The notes under the pieces are model-generated. The model saw only the letters and a program-made list of their open reading frames with translations, searched no databases and was not told the DNA's origin. This document shows positions 25,650 through 35,352 of a stretch of DNA of 64,000 nt, in pieces (position 1 is the stretch's first letter; each line of letters begins with the position of its first letter). Source of the stretch: Microbacterium testaceum (lineage in GTDB: Bacteria > Actinomycetota > Actinomycetes > Actinomycetales > Microbacteriaceae); NCBI RefSeq assembly GCF_003075375.1, contig NZ_QDFT01000011.1:24017-88016 (forward strand), given 5' to 3'. A program made the translations under genes and the position numbers.

Positions 25650-28600
25650 ATGACCTACCCACGCCCCTCATCCTTCGGCCCCGCCGCTGACGCCAGCGCT
25701 GCGGGCTCGGCATCCGTCGTCCCCAGTCCCCGCTTCCCGGCGATCGAAGACGAGACCCTCGCCTTCTGGAAGGCCGACGACACCTTCCGCGCCTCGATCG
25801 CGAACCGCGAGGGCGCCGAGGAGTGGGTCTTCTACGACGGGCCCCCGTTCGCGAACGGACTGCCGCACTACGGTCACCTGCTCACCGGATACGCCAAGGA
25901 CGTCTTCCCGCGCTTCCAGACCATGCGCGGCAAGAAGGTCGACCGCGTCTTCGGCTGGGACACCCACGGGCTGCCGGCCGAACTCGAGGCGATGAAGCAG
26001 CTCGGGATCACCGAGAAGGACGAGATCGAGGCCATGGGCGTCGCGACCTTCAACGGCAAGGCCCGCGAGTCGGTGCTCGAGTACACGCGCGAGTGGCAGG
26101 ACTACGTCACCCGCCAGGCGCGCTGGGTCGACTTCGAGCGCGGCTACAAGACGCTCGACACCACGTACATGGAGAGCGTGCTCTGGGCGTTCAAGACCCT
26201 GCACGACAAGGGGCTCGCGTACGAGGGCTACCGCGTGCTGCCCTACTGCTGGCGCGACGAGACGCCCCTGTCGACGCACGAGCTGCGCATGGACGACGAC
26301 GTCTACAAGATGCGTCAGGACCCCTCGGTCACCGTGACCTTCCCGCTCGTCGGCGCCAAGGCCGAGGCGCTCGGTCTGACCGGCGTCCGCGCCCTCGCGT
26401 GGACGACGACGCCCTGGACCCTGCCGACGAACCTGGCGCTCGCGGTGGGCCCCGGCATCCGCTACGCCGTGGTCGAGGGCGGCCCGAGCGGCGCGGCCGA
26501 CGTGCACACGACGCCCGACGGTACGCCCGACGAGGCCTTCGAAGCGGTCGCGCACCGCTACCTGCTGGCCGAGGATCTGCTGCCCAACTACGCCAAGGAC
26601 CTCGGATACGAGAGCGCGGATGCCGCCCGCGCGGCCGTGCAGACGACGATCTCGGGCGCGGAGCTCGAGGGCGTGTCGTACGACCGGCTCTTCGACTACT
26701 ACGCCGACGCGTCGGTGTGGGGCACGCAGGACGCGTGGAAGATCCTGGTCGACGACTACGTCACGGTCAGCGACGGCACCGGCATCGTGCACCAGGCTCC
26801 CGCCTACGGTGAGGACGACAAGCGCCTCGCGGATGCCGCGGGCCTGCCGACGATCATCTCGCTCGACGACGGCGGACGGTTCCTGTCGGCCGTCACCGAC
26901 GTCGCGGGCGAGCTGTGGCTCGAGGCCAACCGCCCCCTCATCCGCCTGCTCAAGCAGGGCGGGCGCCTGCTGCGCGAGGCCTCGTACGAGCACTCGTACC
27001 CGCACTGCTGGCGCTGCCGGAACCCCCTGATCTACAAGGCCGTGTCGAGCTGGTTCGTGCGCGTGACCGACATCAAGGAAGACCTGCTCGCCAACAACCA
27101 GCAGATCACCTGGGTGCCCGAGAACGTCAAAGAGGGCCAGTTCGGAAAGTGGCTCGAGGGCGCGCGCGACTGGTCGATCAGCCGCAACCGGTACTGGGGC
27201 TCGCCGATCCCGGTGTGGAAGAGCGACGACCCCGACTACCCGCGCGTCGACGTGTACGGCTCGCTCGCCGAGATGGAGGCCGACTTCGGCCGTCTGCCGG
27301 TGAACGCCGAGGGCGAGGTCGACCTGCACCGCCCGTACATCGACGACCTCACCCGGCCCAACCCCGACGACCCGACCGGAAAGTCGACGATGCGCCGCAT
27401 CGAAGACGTGCTCGACGTGTGGTTCGACTCGGGTTCGATGCCGTTCGCACAGGTGCACTACCCGTTCGAGAACCACGAGTGGTTCGACGAGCACGCCCCC
27501 GCCGACTTCATCGTCGAGTACATCGGCCAGACCCGCGGCTGGTTCTACGTCATGCACGTGCTCTCGACCGCGCTGTTCGACCGCCCGGCCTACACGGGCG
27601 TGTCGTGCCACGGCATCGTGCTCGGCAACGACGGCCAGAAGATGTCGAAGTCGCTGCGCAACTACCCCGACGTGCGCGAGGTGTTCGACCGCGACGGGTC
27701 GGATGCCATGCGGTGGTTCCTCATGTCGTCGAGCGTGCTTCGCGGCGGCAACCTCGTCGTGACCGAGGAGGGCATCCGTTCGGGCGTGCGCGAGTTCCTG
27801 CTGCCGCTGTGGAACGCGTGGTACTTCTTCGCGACGTACAGCAACGCCTCGGGCCCCGACGGGTACACCGCCGAGTGGCGCACCGACTCCACCGACGTGC
27901 TCGACCGGTACATCCTCGCGCTGACCGGCGACCTCGTGGCGAACGTCGCCGCCGACCTCGAGGGCCTCGACTCCACGACCGCGGCCGAGCGCCTGCGCGA
28001 CTTCGCCGAGGTGCTGACCAACTGGTACATCCGCCGCTCGCGCGACCGCTTCTGGGTGGGCGTCACCGACGACCCGCGCAGCCGCGAGGCCTTCGACACG
28101 CTCTACACCGTGCTCGAGACGCTGACCCGCGTCGCCGCCCCGCTGCTGCCGCTGGTCACCGAGCGCGTGTGGCAGGGCCTCACGGGCGGACGGAGCGTCC
28201 ACCTGACCGACTGGCCCGACGCCTCGGCGTTCCCCGCCGCGGAAGACATCCGCACCGCGATGGACACCGTGCGCGAGGTCTCGAGCGTCGCCAACGCGCT
28301 GCGCAAGCGCGAGGGCAAGCGCGTGCGCCTGCCGTTGCCGCGTCTGACGGTGGTGACTCCGGATGCCGCGGGCCTGGCGCAGTTCGACGACATCCTGCGC
28401 GAGGAGCTCAACGTCAAGAGCGTCGAGCAGGTCGCCCTGCAGGACGGCACGGCCGCTGAGTACGGCATCACCCACCGCCTGTCGGTCAACGCCCGCGCCG
28501 CGGGGCCGCGCCTGGGCAAGCAGGTGCAGCAGGCGATCAAGGCCGCGCGAGAGGGCGACTGGAGCGAGGTCGACGGACAGGTGGTCGCGGGCGGGATCGC

Positions 28601-29045
28601 CCTCGAGCCCGCCGAGTACGACCTCGTCGTCGAGACCGCGGGCCGTCCCGAGGGTGAGGCGTTGGCCGTGCTGTCGTCGGGCGGCTTCGTGCTGCTCGAC
28701 ACGGTCACGACGCCCGAGCTCGAGGCCGAGGGACTGGCGCGCGACATGATCCGCGGCATCCAGGACACCCGCAAGGCCGCCGGCTTCGACGTGAGCGACC
28801 GGATCTTCCTGTCGCTGACGTTCGTCGACGACGCCGACGCCCGCGCCGTCGCCCAGGCCTTCGACGTGGCGGGCGTGGCATCCGAGACCCTCGCCGAGGC
28901 GGTCGTGCTCGCTGGACCCGAGGGCCGCCTCGTCGAGCACGGCTCGGCCCTGCCCGCCGAGTACGAGACGCAGATCGCCGCCAAGACCTACGCGAACGTC
29001 GGCGCCGTCACGGTGGCCGTCGCGCGGATCGGAGCGCCCGCATGA
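25650..29045 (+). CDS. ileS: Isoleucyl-tRNA synthetase, eukaryote-like (type 2) form
   Basis: A 1131-residue class I synthetase charging tRNA-Ile. The HIGH motif reads GLPHYGHLL and the KMSKS motif [10 protein letters not shown], both characteristic of the eukaryote-like IleS group. Large size, the CP1 editing domain ([12 protein letters not shown]), a long C-terminal region and the absence of the zinc-binding C-terminal cysteines of type 1 agree. Members of this group are generally less sensitive to mupirocin than type 1 (family knowledge). GGAG precedes the ATG and lies inside the T-box switch. The stop overlaps folC by 4 nt. Confidence 0.96.
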   Translation: MTYPRPSSFGPAADASAAGSASVVPSPRFPAIEDETLAFWKADDTFRASIANREGAEEWVFYDGPPFANGLPHYGHLLTGYAKDVFPRFQTMRGKKVDRVFGWDTHGLPAELEAMKQLGITEKDEIEAMGVATFNGKARESVLEYTREWQDYVTRQARWVDFERGYKTLDTTYMESVLWAFKTLHDKGLAYEGYRVLPYCWRDETPLSTHELRMDDDVYKMRQDPSVTVTFPLVGAKAEALGLTGVRALAWTTTPWTLPTNLALAVGPGIRYAVVEGGPSGAADVHTTPDGTPDEAFEAVAHRYLLAEDLLPNYAKDLGYESADAARAAVQTTISGAELEGVSYDRLFDYYADASVWGTQDAWKILVDDYVTVSDGTGIVHQAPAYGEDDKRLADAAGLPTIISLDDGGRFLSAVTDVAGELWLEANRPLIRLLKQGGRLLREASYEHSYPHCWRCRNPLIYKAVSSWFVRVTDIKEDLLANNQQITWVPENVKEGQFGKWLEGARDWSISRNRYWGSPIPVWKSDDPDYPRVDVYGSLAEMEADFGRLPVNAEGEVDLHRPYIDDLTRPNPDDPTGKSTMRRIEDVLDVWFDSGSMPFAQVHYPFENHEWFDEHAPADFIVEYIGQTRGWFYVMHVLSTALFDRPAYTGVSCHGIVLGNDGQKMSKSLRNYPDVREVFDRDGSDAMRWFLMSSSVLRGGNLVVTEEGIRSGVREFLLPLWNAWYFFATYSNASGPDGYTAEWRTDSTDVLDRYILALTGDLVANVAADLEGLDSTTAAERLRDFAEVLTNWYIRRSRDRFWVGVTDDPRSREAFDTLYTVLETLTRVAAPLLPLVTERVWQGLTGGRSVHLTDWPDASAFPAAEDIRTAMDTVREVSSVANALRKREGKRVRLPLPRLTVVTPDAAGLAQFDDILREELNVKSVEQVALQDGTAAEYGITHRLSVNARAAGPRLGKQVQQAIKAAREGDWSEVDGQVVAGGIALEPAEYDLVVETAGRPEGEALAVLSSGGFVLLDTVTTPELEAEGLARDMIRGIQDTRKAAGFDVSDRIFLSLTFVDDADARAVAQAFDVAGVASETLAEAVVLAGPEGRLVEHGSALPAEYETQIAAKTYANVGAVTVAVARIGAPA

Positions 29046-30394
29046 GCGACCGCACCCGGGCCGATGCCGTGTATGCGGCCCTCCTCGAGCGCCAGGGCGA
29101 GCAGTGGGTCCAGCCGCGCGTCGAGCGCACGCGGCGCGTGCTCGAGCTGCTCGCCGACCCGCAGCGCACGTACCGTGTGATCCACGTCACCGGCACCAAC
29201 GGCAAGACCTCGACCAGCCGCATGATCGAGAGCCTGCTGCGCGCGATGGGCCTGCGCACCGGCCTGTTCACAAGCCCCCACCTGGAGCGTTTCACCGAGC
29301 GCATCCTGATCGACGGCGAACCGGTGGCGGATGCCGCCATCGCCGACGCCTGGGACGAGATCCAGCCGTTCGTCGGCATGGTCGACGGTGAGCTCGACGC
29401 CGCCGGAGACGCCCCGCTGACGTTCTTCGAGCTGCTCACGGTGCTGGCCTTCGTGGTCGCCGCCGACGCGCCGATCGACGTGCTCGTGCTCGAGGTCGGC
29501 ATGGGCGGGGAGTGGGACTCCACGAACACCGCCGACGGCGACGTGGCCGTGTTCGCGCCCATCGACATCGATCACGCGGATCGTCTCGGATCCACCATCG
29601 CCGAGATCGCCACGGTCAAGGCCGGGATCATCAAGCCGGGCGCGGCGGTCGTCTCGGCCGCTCAGCCCGCCGAGGCCCTGCGCGCGATCCGCGCTCGCGC
29701 CGACAAGGAGGGCGCGACCGTGGCCGTGGCTGGCGACGGGTTCGCCCTGGAGTCGCAGACCCTGGCGGTGGGCGGTCAGCAGCTCGACATCCGCGGGGTC
29801 GCCGGAACCTACCGCGAGGTCTACCTGCCGCTCTACGGGGCGCACCAGGGAGCGAACGCGGCCCTCGCCGTGGCCGCCGTCGAATCGCTCGTCGGCGGAG
29901 GCACGCAGCCTCTCGCCGCCGACGTGGTGGCCGACGGCCTCGGCAACGCCACGTCTCCGGGCCGCCTGCAGCTCATCGGCACGGCACCGACGGTGCTGGT
30001 GGACGCCGCGCACAACCCGCACGGCGCGCGGGCGCTGGTCGCCGCCCTCGACGAGTCCTTCGACATCGACGAGTGGGGTGCCGTCATCGGCATCCTCGAG
30101 GGCAAGGATGCCGCGGGCATCATGTCGGCGCTGGTCCCCGGCGTGGCGCGCGTCTTCGCCACCGCTCCCGACAGCGACCGCGCCACCGACCCCGACGCGA
30201 TCGCCGATGTCGCCGAGGCGGCCGACCTCCCGGTCACCGTTCACCCCACCCTCGAGGACGCGGCCGACGCGGCCCGCGCGTGGGCCGCCGAGTCCGACCG
30301 TCGCGCGGTGGTCATCGCCGGTTCGGTCGTGCTCGCCGGAGAGGCGCTGCGCCTGTCGGAGCTCGAGGACTGGAAGGCCGGGTGGCAGGCATGA
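29042..30394 (+). CDS. folC: Folylpolyglutamate/dihydrofolate synthase
   Basis: A 450-residue Mur-ligase-family enzyme that adds glutamate to folates (and dihydropteroate in the dihydrofolate synthase step). The P-loop is [12 protein letters not shown] near residue 50. [14 protein letters not shown] is the folate-binding region, and [12 protein letters not shown] a second family block. The C-terminal domain carries [12 protein letters not shown]. The ATG overlaps the ileS stop. Coupling to ileS under the T-box would make folate metabolism follow isoleucine supply, although an internal promoter cannot be excluded. Confidence 0.95.
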   Translation: MSDRTRADAVYAALLERQGEQWVQPRVERTRRVLELLADPQRTYRVIHVTGTNGKTSTSRMIESLLRAMGLRTGLFTSPHLERFTERILIDGEPVADAAIADAWDEIQPFVGMVDGELDAAGDAPLTFFELLTVLAFVVAADAPIDVLVLEVGMGGEWDSTNTADGDVAVFAPIDIDHADRLGSTIAEIATVKAGIIKPGAAVVSAAQPAEALRAIRARADKEGATVAVAGDGFALESQTLAVGGQQLDIRGVAGTYREVYLPLYGAHQGANAALAVAAVESLVGGGTQPLAADVVADGLGNATSPGRLQLIGTAPTVLVDAAHNPHGARALVAALDESFDIDEWGAVIGILEGKDAAGIMSALVPGVARVFATAPDSDRATDPDAIADVAEAADLPVTVHPTLEDAADAARAWAAESDRRAVVIAGSVVLAGEALRLSELEDWKAGWQA

Positions 30395-30804
30395 GTCCGC
30401 GTGAGCCGCGCGCTCCGCGCCCGCGCCGTCAGCGCGGCGCCCAGGAGTCGCTCGGTGCGGTCGTGCTCGGCTTCGAGTCGATCGTCGTCTTCCTCGGCGG
30501 TCTGGTCGTGTACGGCCTCAAGGTGCTCCCCGCGGGGATTGAACCATGGTGGGGGATCGTCGGCGGTGTCGTCCTGGCGGTGGCCATGGTGGCTGTGTCG
30601 GGACTGCTGCGCCATCGGTGGGCGCTGTTCGCCGGCTGGGCCCTGCAGGTGATCCTGCTGCTCGGCGGGCTCCTCGTTCCGGCGCTCGCGGTCGTCGCCG
30701 TCATTTTCGGTGGCATGTGGGCGTATGCAACGATCAAGGGAGCGGCACTGGACCGACGCAACGCCCGGCACGCCGCCGACCCCGACCTCTCGAACGGAGA
30801 ATGA
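30391..30804 (+). CDS. DUF4233 membrane protein
   Basis: A 137-residue membrane protein with a basic N-terminus (RAPRPRRQRGAQES) and four hydrophobic helices, at about 25-45, 52-70, 75-93 and 95-115. The start of helix 1, GAVVLGFESIVVFLGGLVV, is the usual first block of the DUF4233 family. Such genes are commonly found between folC and ndk in Actinobacteria. Function is unknown. It overlaps folC by 4 nt and ends 3 nt before ndk, so it is part of the same operon. Confidence 0.85.
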   Translation: MSPREPRAPRPRRQRGAQESLGAVVLGFESIVVFLGGLVVYGLKVLPAGIEPWWGIVGGVVLAVAMVAVSGLLRHRWALFAGWALQVILLLGGLLVPALAVVAVIFGGMWAYATIKGAALDRRNARHAADPDLSNGE

Positions 30805-30807
30805 CCC

Positions 30808-31224
30808 ATGGCCACCGAAGAGACCCTCGTCCTGGTCAAGCCCGACGGCGTCGCCCGCGGACTGACCGGTGCGATCCTCGCCCGCATCGAGGCGAAGGGC
30901 TATGCGCTCGTCGACATCCGCCTCGTCGAGCCCGACCGCGAGACCCTCGCCCAGCACTACGCCGAGCACGAGGGCAAGCCGTTCTACGAGCCGCTCCTCG
31001 AGTTCATGCTCTCGGGTCCCTCCGTCGCGATCCGCCTCGCCGGCAACCGCGTCATCGAGGGCTTCCGCTCGCTCGCGGGCACGACCGACCCCACCACCGC
31101 CGCTCCCGGCACGATCCGCGGCGACTTCGGTCGTGACTGGGGCGTCAAGGTGCAGCAGAACCTCGTCCACGGCTCGGACAGTGTCGAGTCGGCCGAGCGC
31201 GAGCTCGCCATCTGGTTCGCCTGA
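30808..31224 (+). CDS. ndk: Nucleoside diphosphate kinase
   Basis: A 138-residue enzyme that balances nucleoside triphosphates by a phosphohistidine relay. ETLVLVKPDGVARGL at the N-terminus binds the nucleotide; the catalytic His is in NLVHGSDSVESAEREL. Length and motif order are normal. It is the last gene of the ileS-folC-DUF4233-ndk unit and is followed by a strong hairpin. Confidence 0.96.
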   Translation: MATEETLVLVKPDGVARGLTGAILARIEAKGYALVDIRLVEPDRETLAQHYAEHEGKPFYEPLLEFMLSGPSVAIRLAGNRVIEGFRSLAGTTDPTTAAPGTIRGDFGRDWGVKVQQNLVHGSDSVESAERELAIWFA

Positions 31225-31259
31225 CCAGCCGCGTCTGACCCGGTTCGCCGGATGCCGTG

Positions 31260-31289
31260 AGGCCGCCGTCCCGTCAGGGCGGCGGCCTT
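31260..31289 (+). terminator. Terminator after ndk
   Basis: Arms GGCCGCCGTCCC and GGGCGGCGGCC with a GTCA loop are followed by TTCGTCGT. Confidence 0.75.
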
Positions 31290-31299
31290 CGTCGTGTTC

Positions 31300-31393
31300 G
31301 GCCGCGCGCGGAACTTTCGTGATGTGCACAACCTCCGCGGCATCCGCAGCCCGCGGGGTGAGGTTGTGCGCATCGCGGAGGTTGTGCACGACG
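31300..31393. repeat. Tandem hairpin repeat, unit 1
   Basis: A 94-nt unit starting GGCCGCGCGCGGAACTTTCG. It contains a perfect 16-nt inverted repeat, GTGCACAACCTCCGCG at 31324 and its complement ending at 31389, so each unit can fold into a long hairpin. No gene is present in the whole 31.29-31.55 kb stretch. Confidence 0.8.
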
Positions 31394-31404
31394 CGAGGCG
31401 GGGC

Positions 31405-31516
31405 GGCCGCGCGCGGAACTTCCGTGATGTGCGCAACCTCCGCGGCATCCGCGGCCCGGGGGGTGAGGTTGTTCACATCGCGGAGGTTGTGCACATCGCG
31501 GAGGTTGTGCACGACG
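31405..31516. repeat. Tandem hairpin repeat, unit 2 with an 18-nt internal duplication
   Basis: Nearly the same unit as unit 1, with a few base changes (for example GTGCGCAACC in the left arm). The right arm CACATCGCGGAGGTTGTG is present twice in tandem, which lengthens the unit by 18 nt. Confidence 0.8.
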
Positions 31517-31557
31517 TAGCGTGACCGCGCACACCAACGCAGCAGTCCGCGCGCGGC

Positions 31558-32154
31558 TCAGAACTGCGCGAGCACGTCCAGTCGCGCCTGAGCGAGCACG
31601 GCGACCACGACGTAGGCCGCGAGCGTCATGAGCGGGACCCACACCATCAATCGATCCGCGACCTCGCGCACCCGAGCTCCGGGAACGACGCCCTCGCGCA
31701 GCACATGCAAAGTCACGACAAAGAACGAGGGGATCACGACCGACCACGTCACCATGCACCACGGGCACAAGGTGGCCAGGACGAAGATGCTCTGCGCGAT
31801 CAACCAGATCACGAAGGTCAGCGCTCCCGCGAATCCGAGCCAGAACAGCGCCCAGAACCACTTCGCGAAGCGCGCTCCGGCCAGCAGCGCCATTCCGACC
31901 ACGATGGGCGCGATCCATGCTCCCAGGCCGATGATCGGGTTCGGGAAGCCGAACACGCTTCCCTGCGCCGACTGCAGGTTCGTCGAGCACTGCACCAGCA
32001 CGCTGAAGTCACAGGATGCCGCGGCCCCGGGGTTCTGCAACTGGTGGAAGCGTTCCATGGTCAGAGAGAACGCTGCGATCCATCCCACGACGCCCGCGAA
32101 GATCAGCCAGATCGCGACGACGACCGGGCGGCGGGGTGTGACGGACTCGCTCAT
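31558..32154 (-). CDS. Vitamin K epoxide reductase (VKOR) family membrane protein
   Basis: A 198-residue protein with about five membrane helices. The redox pair CPWC is at about residue 131, and two further cysteines (SCDFSVLVQC) lie in the outer loop with the conserved Asn-Pro (GFPNPIIG). VKOR homologues in Actinobacteria reoxidise DsbA-like proteins and pass electrons to quinone, replacing DsbB. Without a fused thioredoxin domain it would need a separate DsbA partner, which is not in the window. It stands alone on the minus strand. Confidence 0.9.
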   Translation of the reverse strand: MSESVTPRRPVVVAIWLIFAGVVGWIAAFSLTMERFHQLQNPGAAASCDFSVLVQCSTNLQSAQGSVFGFPNPIIGLGAWIAPIVVGMALLAGARFAKWFWALFWLGFAGALTFVIWLIAQSIFVLATLCPWCMVTWSVVIPSFFVVTLHVLREGVVPGARVREVADRLMVWVPLMTLAAYVVVAVLAQARLDVLAQF

Positions 32155-32257
32155 GCCTCCATCCTTTCACCGCAGCCCTATGCGAATGCTTTGAGCGCGG
32201 GAGGCGACGCCGGCGGCACGGTCGGTCGCCGCTCGTGCAGGCGAATGTACGAGGTTC

Positions 32258-33784
32258 TCACTCGTGCGTCGTGAAGACGCTGTGGTCCACCACTTCGCCG
32301 GTGAGTACATCGAGGCCCGGTGGTGGACCGCCGTGCGACTGGGCATACTGCTTCTCCCATTCAGCGACCGAGTCAGCGTATGTCTGGTTGTCGTGCGCTG
32401 CGAGGGGGCTGAGAGGTCCCGGCATCAGAACGCGATTGACATTGGGCGCCGTCTCGTCGAACACATTGCCATCGAGCGTCGGGACGATGTCGGTGACGTG
32501 CTGGAACGCGTACACCGGAACATGCGGGGGGACATCGAACGAGTCGATGGGGGAGCCGTTCGTCACGACACCGACCGTGTTGTACGGGAATGTGCGGTCA
32601 GCCGCGAGGTTCGCCGCCATGATCCCACCTTGGCTGAAGCCGGTCAGGACGACATCGCCCCCCGGGGGGATGCCGGCATCACTCATTGCCTGGAGGACCG
32701 CCCGCTCGTATGCGGTGCGGAGAATCGGGTTGTCAGCCATAAGAGCGACATTGGAATCGCGGTCGTTTAGCGCGCCGGTGTCAGGACCCCACTGCCAATC
32801 CTGGGTGGACGGCAAGGAGACAACCCATCGCTCGACACCGTCAGCGCCTCGGATCTTCTTGACGTCGATGACTGTTGCATCTCCGACGCCCATGGCGTCA
32901 GTGGTGCCGTTCACCGCGACGAGGTCGGAGAGCGACGACAGATGAGTGACCGCCTGAGACACATCCCACGCCACTCGCCTGTCACCGTGCAGTCGGTCCG
33001 GATCCAGCTCCTCCACATCGGTGGAGTTCTGGAGGAAGTTCTGAGCGGCTCCGCCGAGCACGAGGCCCACCCCCACTCCCAGCGGTCCGAAGGGCGCGCC
33101 GGAAAGGGCGGTCGCCAGGGGCAGCATGCCGGCGACGATCTGTCGGATGTCGTCAATCGCCTCGGCGACGACGGGGAGGAGGCGCTGCAACAGGGCGCCG
33201 AGCGCGTGCAGGGCCTCCAGCACGTCGGTGACGAGTCGGCCGGTCGCTTCGATGAGGTCGAATGCGGCGCGCGCGAAGTCCTCCACCCGTTCTGCGATCT
33301 CAAGCGGATTGAGATCGAATGTGAAAAGCTCGTCGGCGAGGTGCGCGAGCTGCACGAGCGCGTCGCAGACGTACGACCGGGTGGCATCGACGATCCGCGA
33401 GGCGAGCCGGAGCGCTCCCGCGGTCGCCGCCGTCCATTCCGAGGCGTCGAGCGCGATCTTCTGCAGGTCTTCGTGTCGCTCGCGGAGGGCACGGATGGTT
33501 CGTCCGTCGAGGTCGGCCAGGGACGATGCCGCCCGCTGGACAGCATCCGGAATGTCATTAAGCGATCTTGAGGCTCCTTCCCAGCTCTCGGCGACGGAGG
33601 CCGTCGCGACGGGGTTCCCGACGAGCTCATCGAACCATTCGCGCAAGGGCTGAACGAACGGCACGACGACGCCGACGAACCCCGGGAGCTGCTCGCAGCG
33701 GTCGCCGCCGGGGCCGTTCATGGGCAGCGCTCCTGCCCAGCCTCCGCCGGCGAGCTCAGCGCTGATGACGGACGCCGTGGTCAT
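32258..33784 (-). CDS. Large WXG-module protein with C-terminal alpha/beta-hydrolase (lipase/cutinase-like) domain
   Basis: A 508-residue protein, last gene of a five-gene cluster. Residues about 40-260 are helical and hydrophilic with an SWEGAS motif near 67, and heptad-like stretches follow. Residues 210-260 are hydrophobic and Gly-rich (GVGVGLVLGGAAQNF). The C-terminal half has the nucleophile elbow LTGFSQGGIMAAN (GxSxG), FQHVTDIVPTLD and a late HDN, fitting a Ser-Asp-His hydrolase near cutinases and PE-PPE lipases. No signal peptide is visible, so export by a WXG100-type route is likely (inference). It is a candidate secreted lipase or toxin. Confidence 0.7.
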   Translation of the reverse strand: MTTASVISAELAGGGWAGALPMNGPGGDRCEQLPGFVGVVVPFVQPLREWFDELVGNPVATASVAESWEGASRSLNDIPDAVQRAASSLADLDGRTIRALRERHEDLQKIALDASEWTAATAGALRLASRIVDATRSYVCDALVQLAHLADELFTFDLNPLEIAERVEDFARAAFDLIEATGRLVTDVLEALHALGALLQRLLPVVAEAIDDIRQIVAGMLPLATALSGAPFGPLGVGVGLVLGGAAQNFLQNSTDVEELDPDRLHGDRRVAWDVSQAVTHLSSLSDLVAVNGTTDAMGVGDATVIDVKKIRGADGVERWVVSLPSTQDWQWGPDTGALNDRDSNVALMADNPILRTAYERAVLQAMSDAGIPPGGDVVLTGFSQGGIMAANLAADRTFPYNTVGVVTNGSPIDSFDVPPHVPVYAFQHVTDIVPTLDGNVFDETAPNVNRVLMPGPLSPLAAHDNQTYADSVAEWEKQYAQSHGGPPPGLDVLTGEVVDHSVFTTHE

Positions 33785-34098
33785 GAGTCGTTCCGGGTGA
33801 AAGCGTCCACCGCGTTCTGCTCGATGGTGGCAAAACCGGACGCGGCCTGTTGGACTCCATCCGCGACCCGTTCGGCGAGATCCTGAGCCGACGACGAGAG
33901 ATCGCGCGCGCGTCCTGCCAGAGCGTTGGCGAGGGGGACGACGAGACCCCGACTCAGGAGTCCGAACGCATCGTCCGGGAGGTCTGCTTGGATGCCCTCA
34001 CCGGCACCCCCGAAGGCCGCGGACACCTCTCGAGCCCGGTCGCCCTGCTGTTGGAGGATCTCGCCGTCGATCTCGATGTGCTGGTTCGCTGCAATCAC
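33781..34098 (-). CDS. EspC-like type VII secretion partner
   Basis: A 105-residue all-helical protein. The pattern of a first helix (EIDGEILQQQGDRAREV), a Gly-rich turn, then LVVPLANALAGRARDLSSSA and a last helix ending GFATIEQNAVDAF resembles the EspC/T7SS-target family. Proteins of that family are small partners of type VII cargo. It overlaps the lipoprotein gene and the hydrolase gene by 4 nt each, so it is probably made in fixed ratio with the large hydrolase. The family assignment is by pattern only. Confidence 0.6.
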   Translation of the reverse strand: MIAANQHIEIDGEILQQQGDRAREVSAAFGGAGEGIQADLPDDAFGLLSRGLVVPLANALAGRARDLSSSAQDLAERVADGVQQAASGFATIEQNAVDAFTRNDS

Positions 34099-34541
34099 CG
34101 GCTGGACTCCTCTGCGATCTTCCTCGCCTCGTCCATCGTGATGCTTCCGTCTCCCCTGGGAGATGCTCCTAGGGCCTCCATGGCGGGCTCGACGTCGAGA
34201 AGATCGCTGTCCGCATCTCTCAGGTTGATGTCGACGTACGACATCGAGAGAGACCGATTGTCCAGAGCCGCGCCCAGGATCTGTTTCACGACGTCCGGAG
34301 ACACCGCATCGCTCGGTTGCCGGATCGCAGCGAGCGTCCCCCCGATCGACAACGTCTCGGTGAACCCGCTCAGTCTGACGTCAGCCCACGCCTCCGTGAT
34401 CCCCAGATCGGCCGCCTCCAGCGCGGCGGGAATCTCCGTCTCGTACGAATCATCGTGGAACGGCAACTGGCTGCAGCCCGAGACGACGCTCGCGGCGACG
34501 GCGATGCCGATCACACCGGCGAGACGCGCACGCCGTATCAT
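34095..34541 (-). CDS. Small lipoprotein of the WXG100 cluster
   Basis: A 148-residue protein with a basic start (MIRRARLAG), a hydrophobic helix and the lipobox VSGC, so it is a membrane-anchored lipoprotein on the outer face. The mature part has no cysteine other than the lipid-bearing one and no recognised domain. It contains helical and beta segments (ADVRLSGFTETLSIGG, LSMSYVDINLRDADSDLLD). It could be an immunity or docking protein for the hydrolase (inference). It has 4-nt overlaps on both sides. Confidence 0.7.
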   Translation of the reverse strand: MIRRARLAGVIGIAVAASVVSGCSQLPFHDDSYETEIPAALEAADLGITEAWADVRLSGFTETLSIGGTLAAIRQPSDAVSPDVVKQILGAALDNRSLSMSYVDINLRDADSDLLDVEPAMEALGASPRGDGSITMDEARKIAEESSR

Positions 34542-34837
34542 GCCGTCGCCCCCAATGCCCGCGCTCCGGCGAGATCCGCCTCGCCGTATGCGGTGGCCAG
34601 CTCTTCCAGTGCGTCGCTCATGCGTGAAAGGAGCGCGGTTCGACTCACCAGGCGCTCGCCGAGCTGCGCCTGCGCCCGCGCGAAAGCCTGCTGGGCGTCG
34701 CCGCTCCACTGCAAGCTGAGCGTCGCGGATTCGCGCATGAGAGTGCCGACGAGAGCATCGATCTCGCCGCCTGCCGCCTTGATGGCAGCCGCTGCCGTCG
34801 AGAGTCGGTACGGCGTGACTTCGAGATGTTCGATCAT
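34538..34837 (-). CDS. WXG100-family protein
   Basis: A 99-residue helical hairpin protein. The turn motif is LQWSGDAQQAF, the WXG signature, near residue 43, with two long helices on either side. Proteins of this size form dimers and are exported by type VII secretion or guide cargo to it. The C-terminus ends GEADLAGARAL and has a YxxxD-like pattern (YGEAD) of the kind that targets ESX substrates. It overlaps both neighbours by 4 nt. No EccC ATPase gene is in the window. Confidence 0.85.
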   Translation of the reverse strand: MIEHLEVTPYRLSTAAAAIKAAGGEIDALVGTLMRESATLSLQWSGDAQQAFARAQAQLGERLVSRTALLSRMSDALEELATAYGEADLAGARALGATA

Positions 34838-35241
34838 TCGCTTCGCCTTCCTTGCGTGGAATGTGCGTATTCGTCGTCGAGACGCTGTCGGGTGGCGGCG
34901 ACGAGAGGCGACGTTTCGCCGAGGCTCTGCGTCATCCGCCGCAACGCGACGTCGGCCGCATCGCGCTGTGCCGCTCGTACCGTGTCGGTCACGAGGCGGG
35001 ACAGGGTTCGGGCGTCGTGGGAGAGTGCGGCTTGAGCGATCTCTACGCGTTCGACGCGTCCGCCCGCGGTGGCGATGACGCGGACCTCGCGCCCCGGGGA
35101 CGCGGCCGTCGCTGTCGCCGTCTTCACGTCACCGGCCATCCGGGCGGCGTCTTCGGAACGCTCCCTGGCCTGCTCGACCTGCGCGCGCACGCGGGCCCGC
35201 GCCTCTTCGAGCGCGGTGAGCGCGTCATCGGACAAGGTCAT
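34834..35241 (-). CDS. YbaB/EbfC-like protein, first gene of the WXG100 cluster
   Basis: A 135-residue protein with a long N-terminal helix (ALEEARARVRAQVEQARERSED), a beta-strand region (REVRVIATAGGRVERVEIAQ) and a last helix pair, which is the YbaB/EbfC nucleoid-associated layout. In Actinobacteria such divergent YbaB-like genes are often found next to WXG100 genes, where they need not bind DNA. The ATG at 35241 is used, and the stop overlaps the WXG100 start by 4 nt. Confidence 0.7.
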   Translation of the reverse strand: MTLSDDALTALEEARARVRAQVEQARERSEDAARMAGDVKTATATAASPGREVRVIATAGGRVERVEIAQAALSHDARTLSRLVTDTVRAAQRDAADVALRRMTQSLGETSPLVAATRQRLDDEYAHSTQGRRSE

Positions 35242-35352
35242 GGGGCCCCCTTCGTCGTCAGCTCGACCCTACCGACATCCGCCGTACGCACCGCAGCGCC
35301 TGTGGATGAGGAACGTGCGAGCGCCGCCGTGGGCGTTCGCGGCGGTTCGTGC

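Noticed and set aside
25668..28940. Long antisense frame opposite ileS
   Set aside because: It is the reverse-strand shadow of the synthetase. Its composition is Val/Gly/Arg/Asp-rich and no motif is present.
31300..31516. CRISPR array
   Set aside because: There are only two units, without evenly spaced unique spacers, and the units are long hairpins. No cas genes are near.
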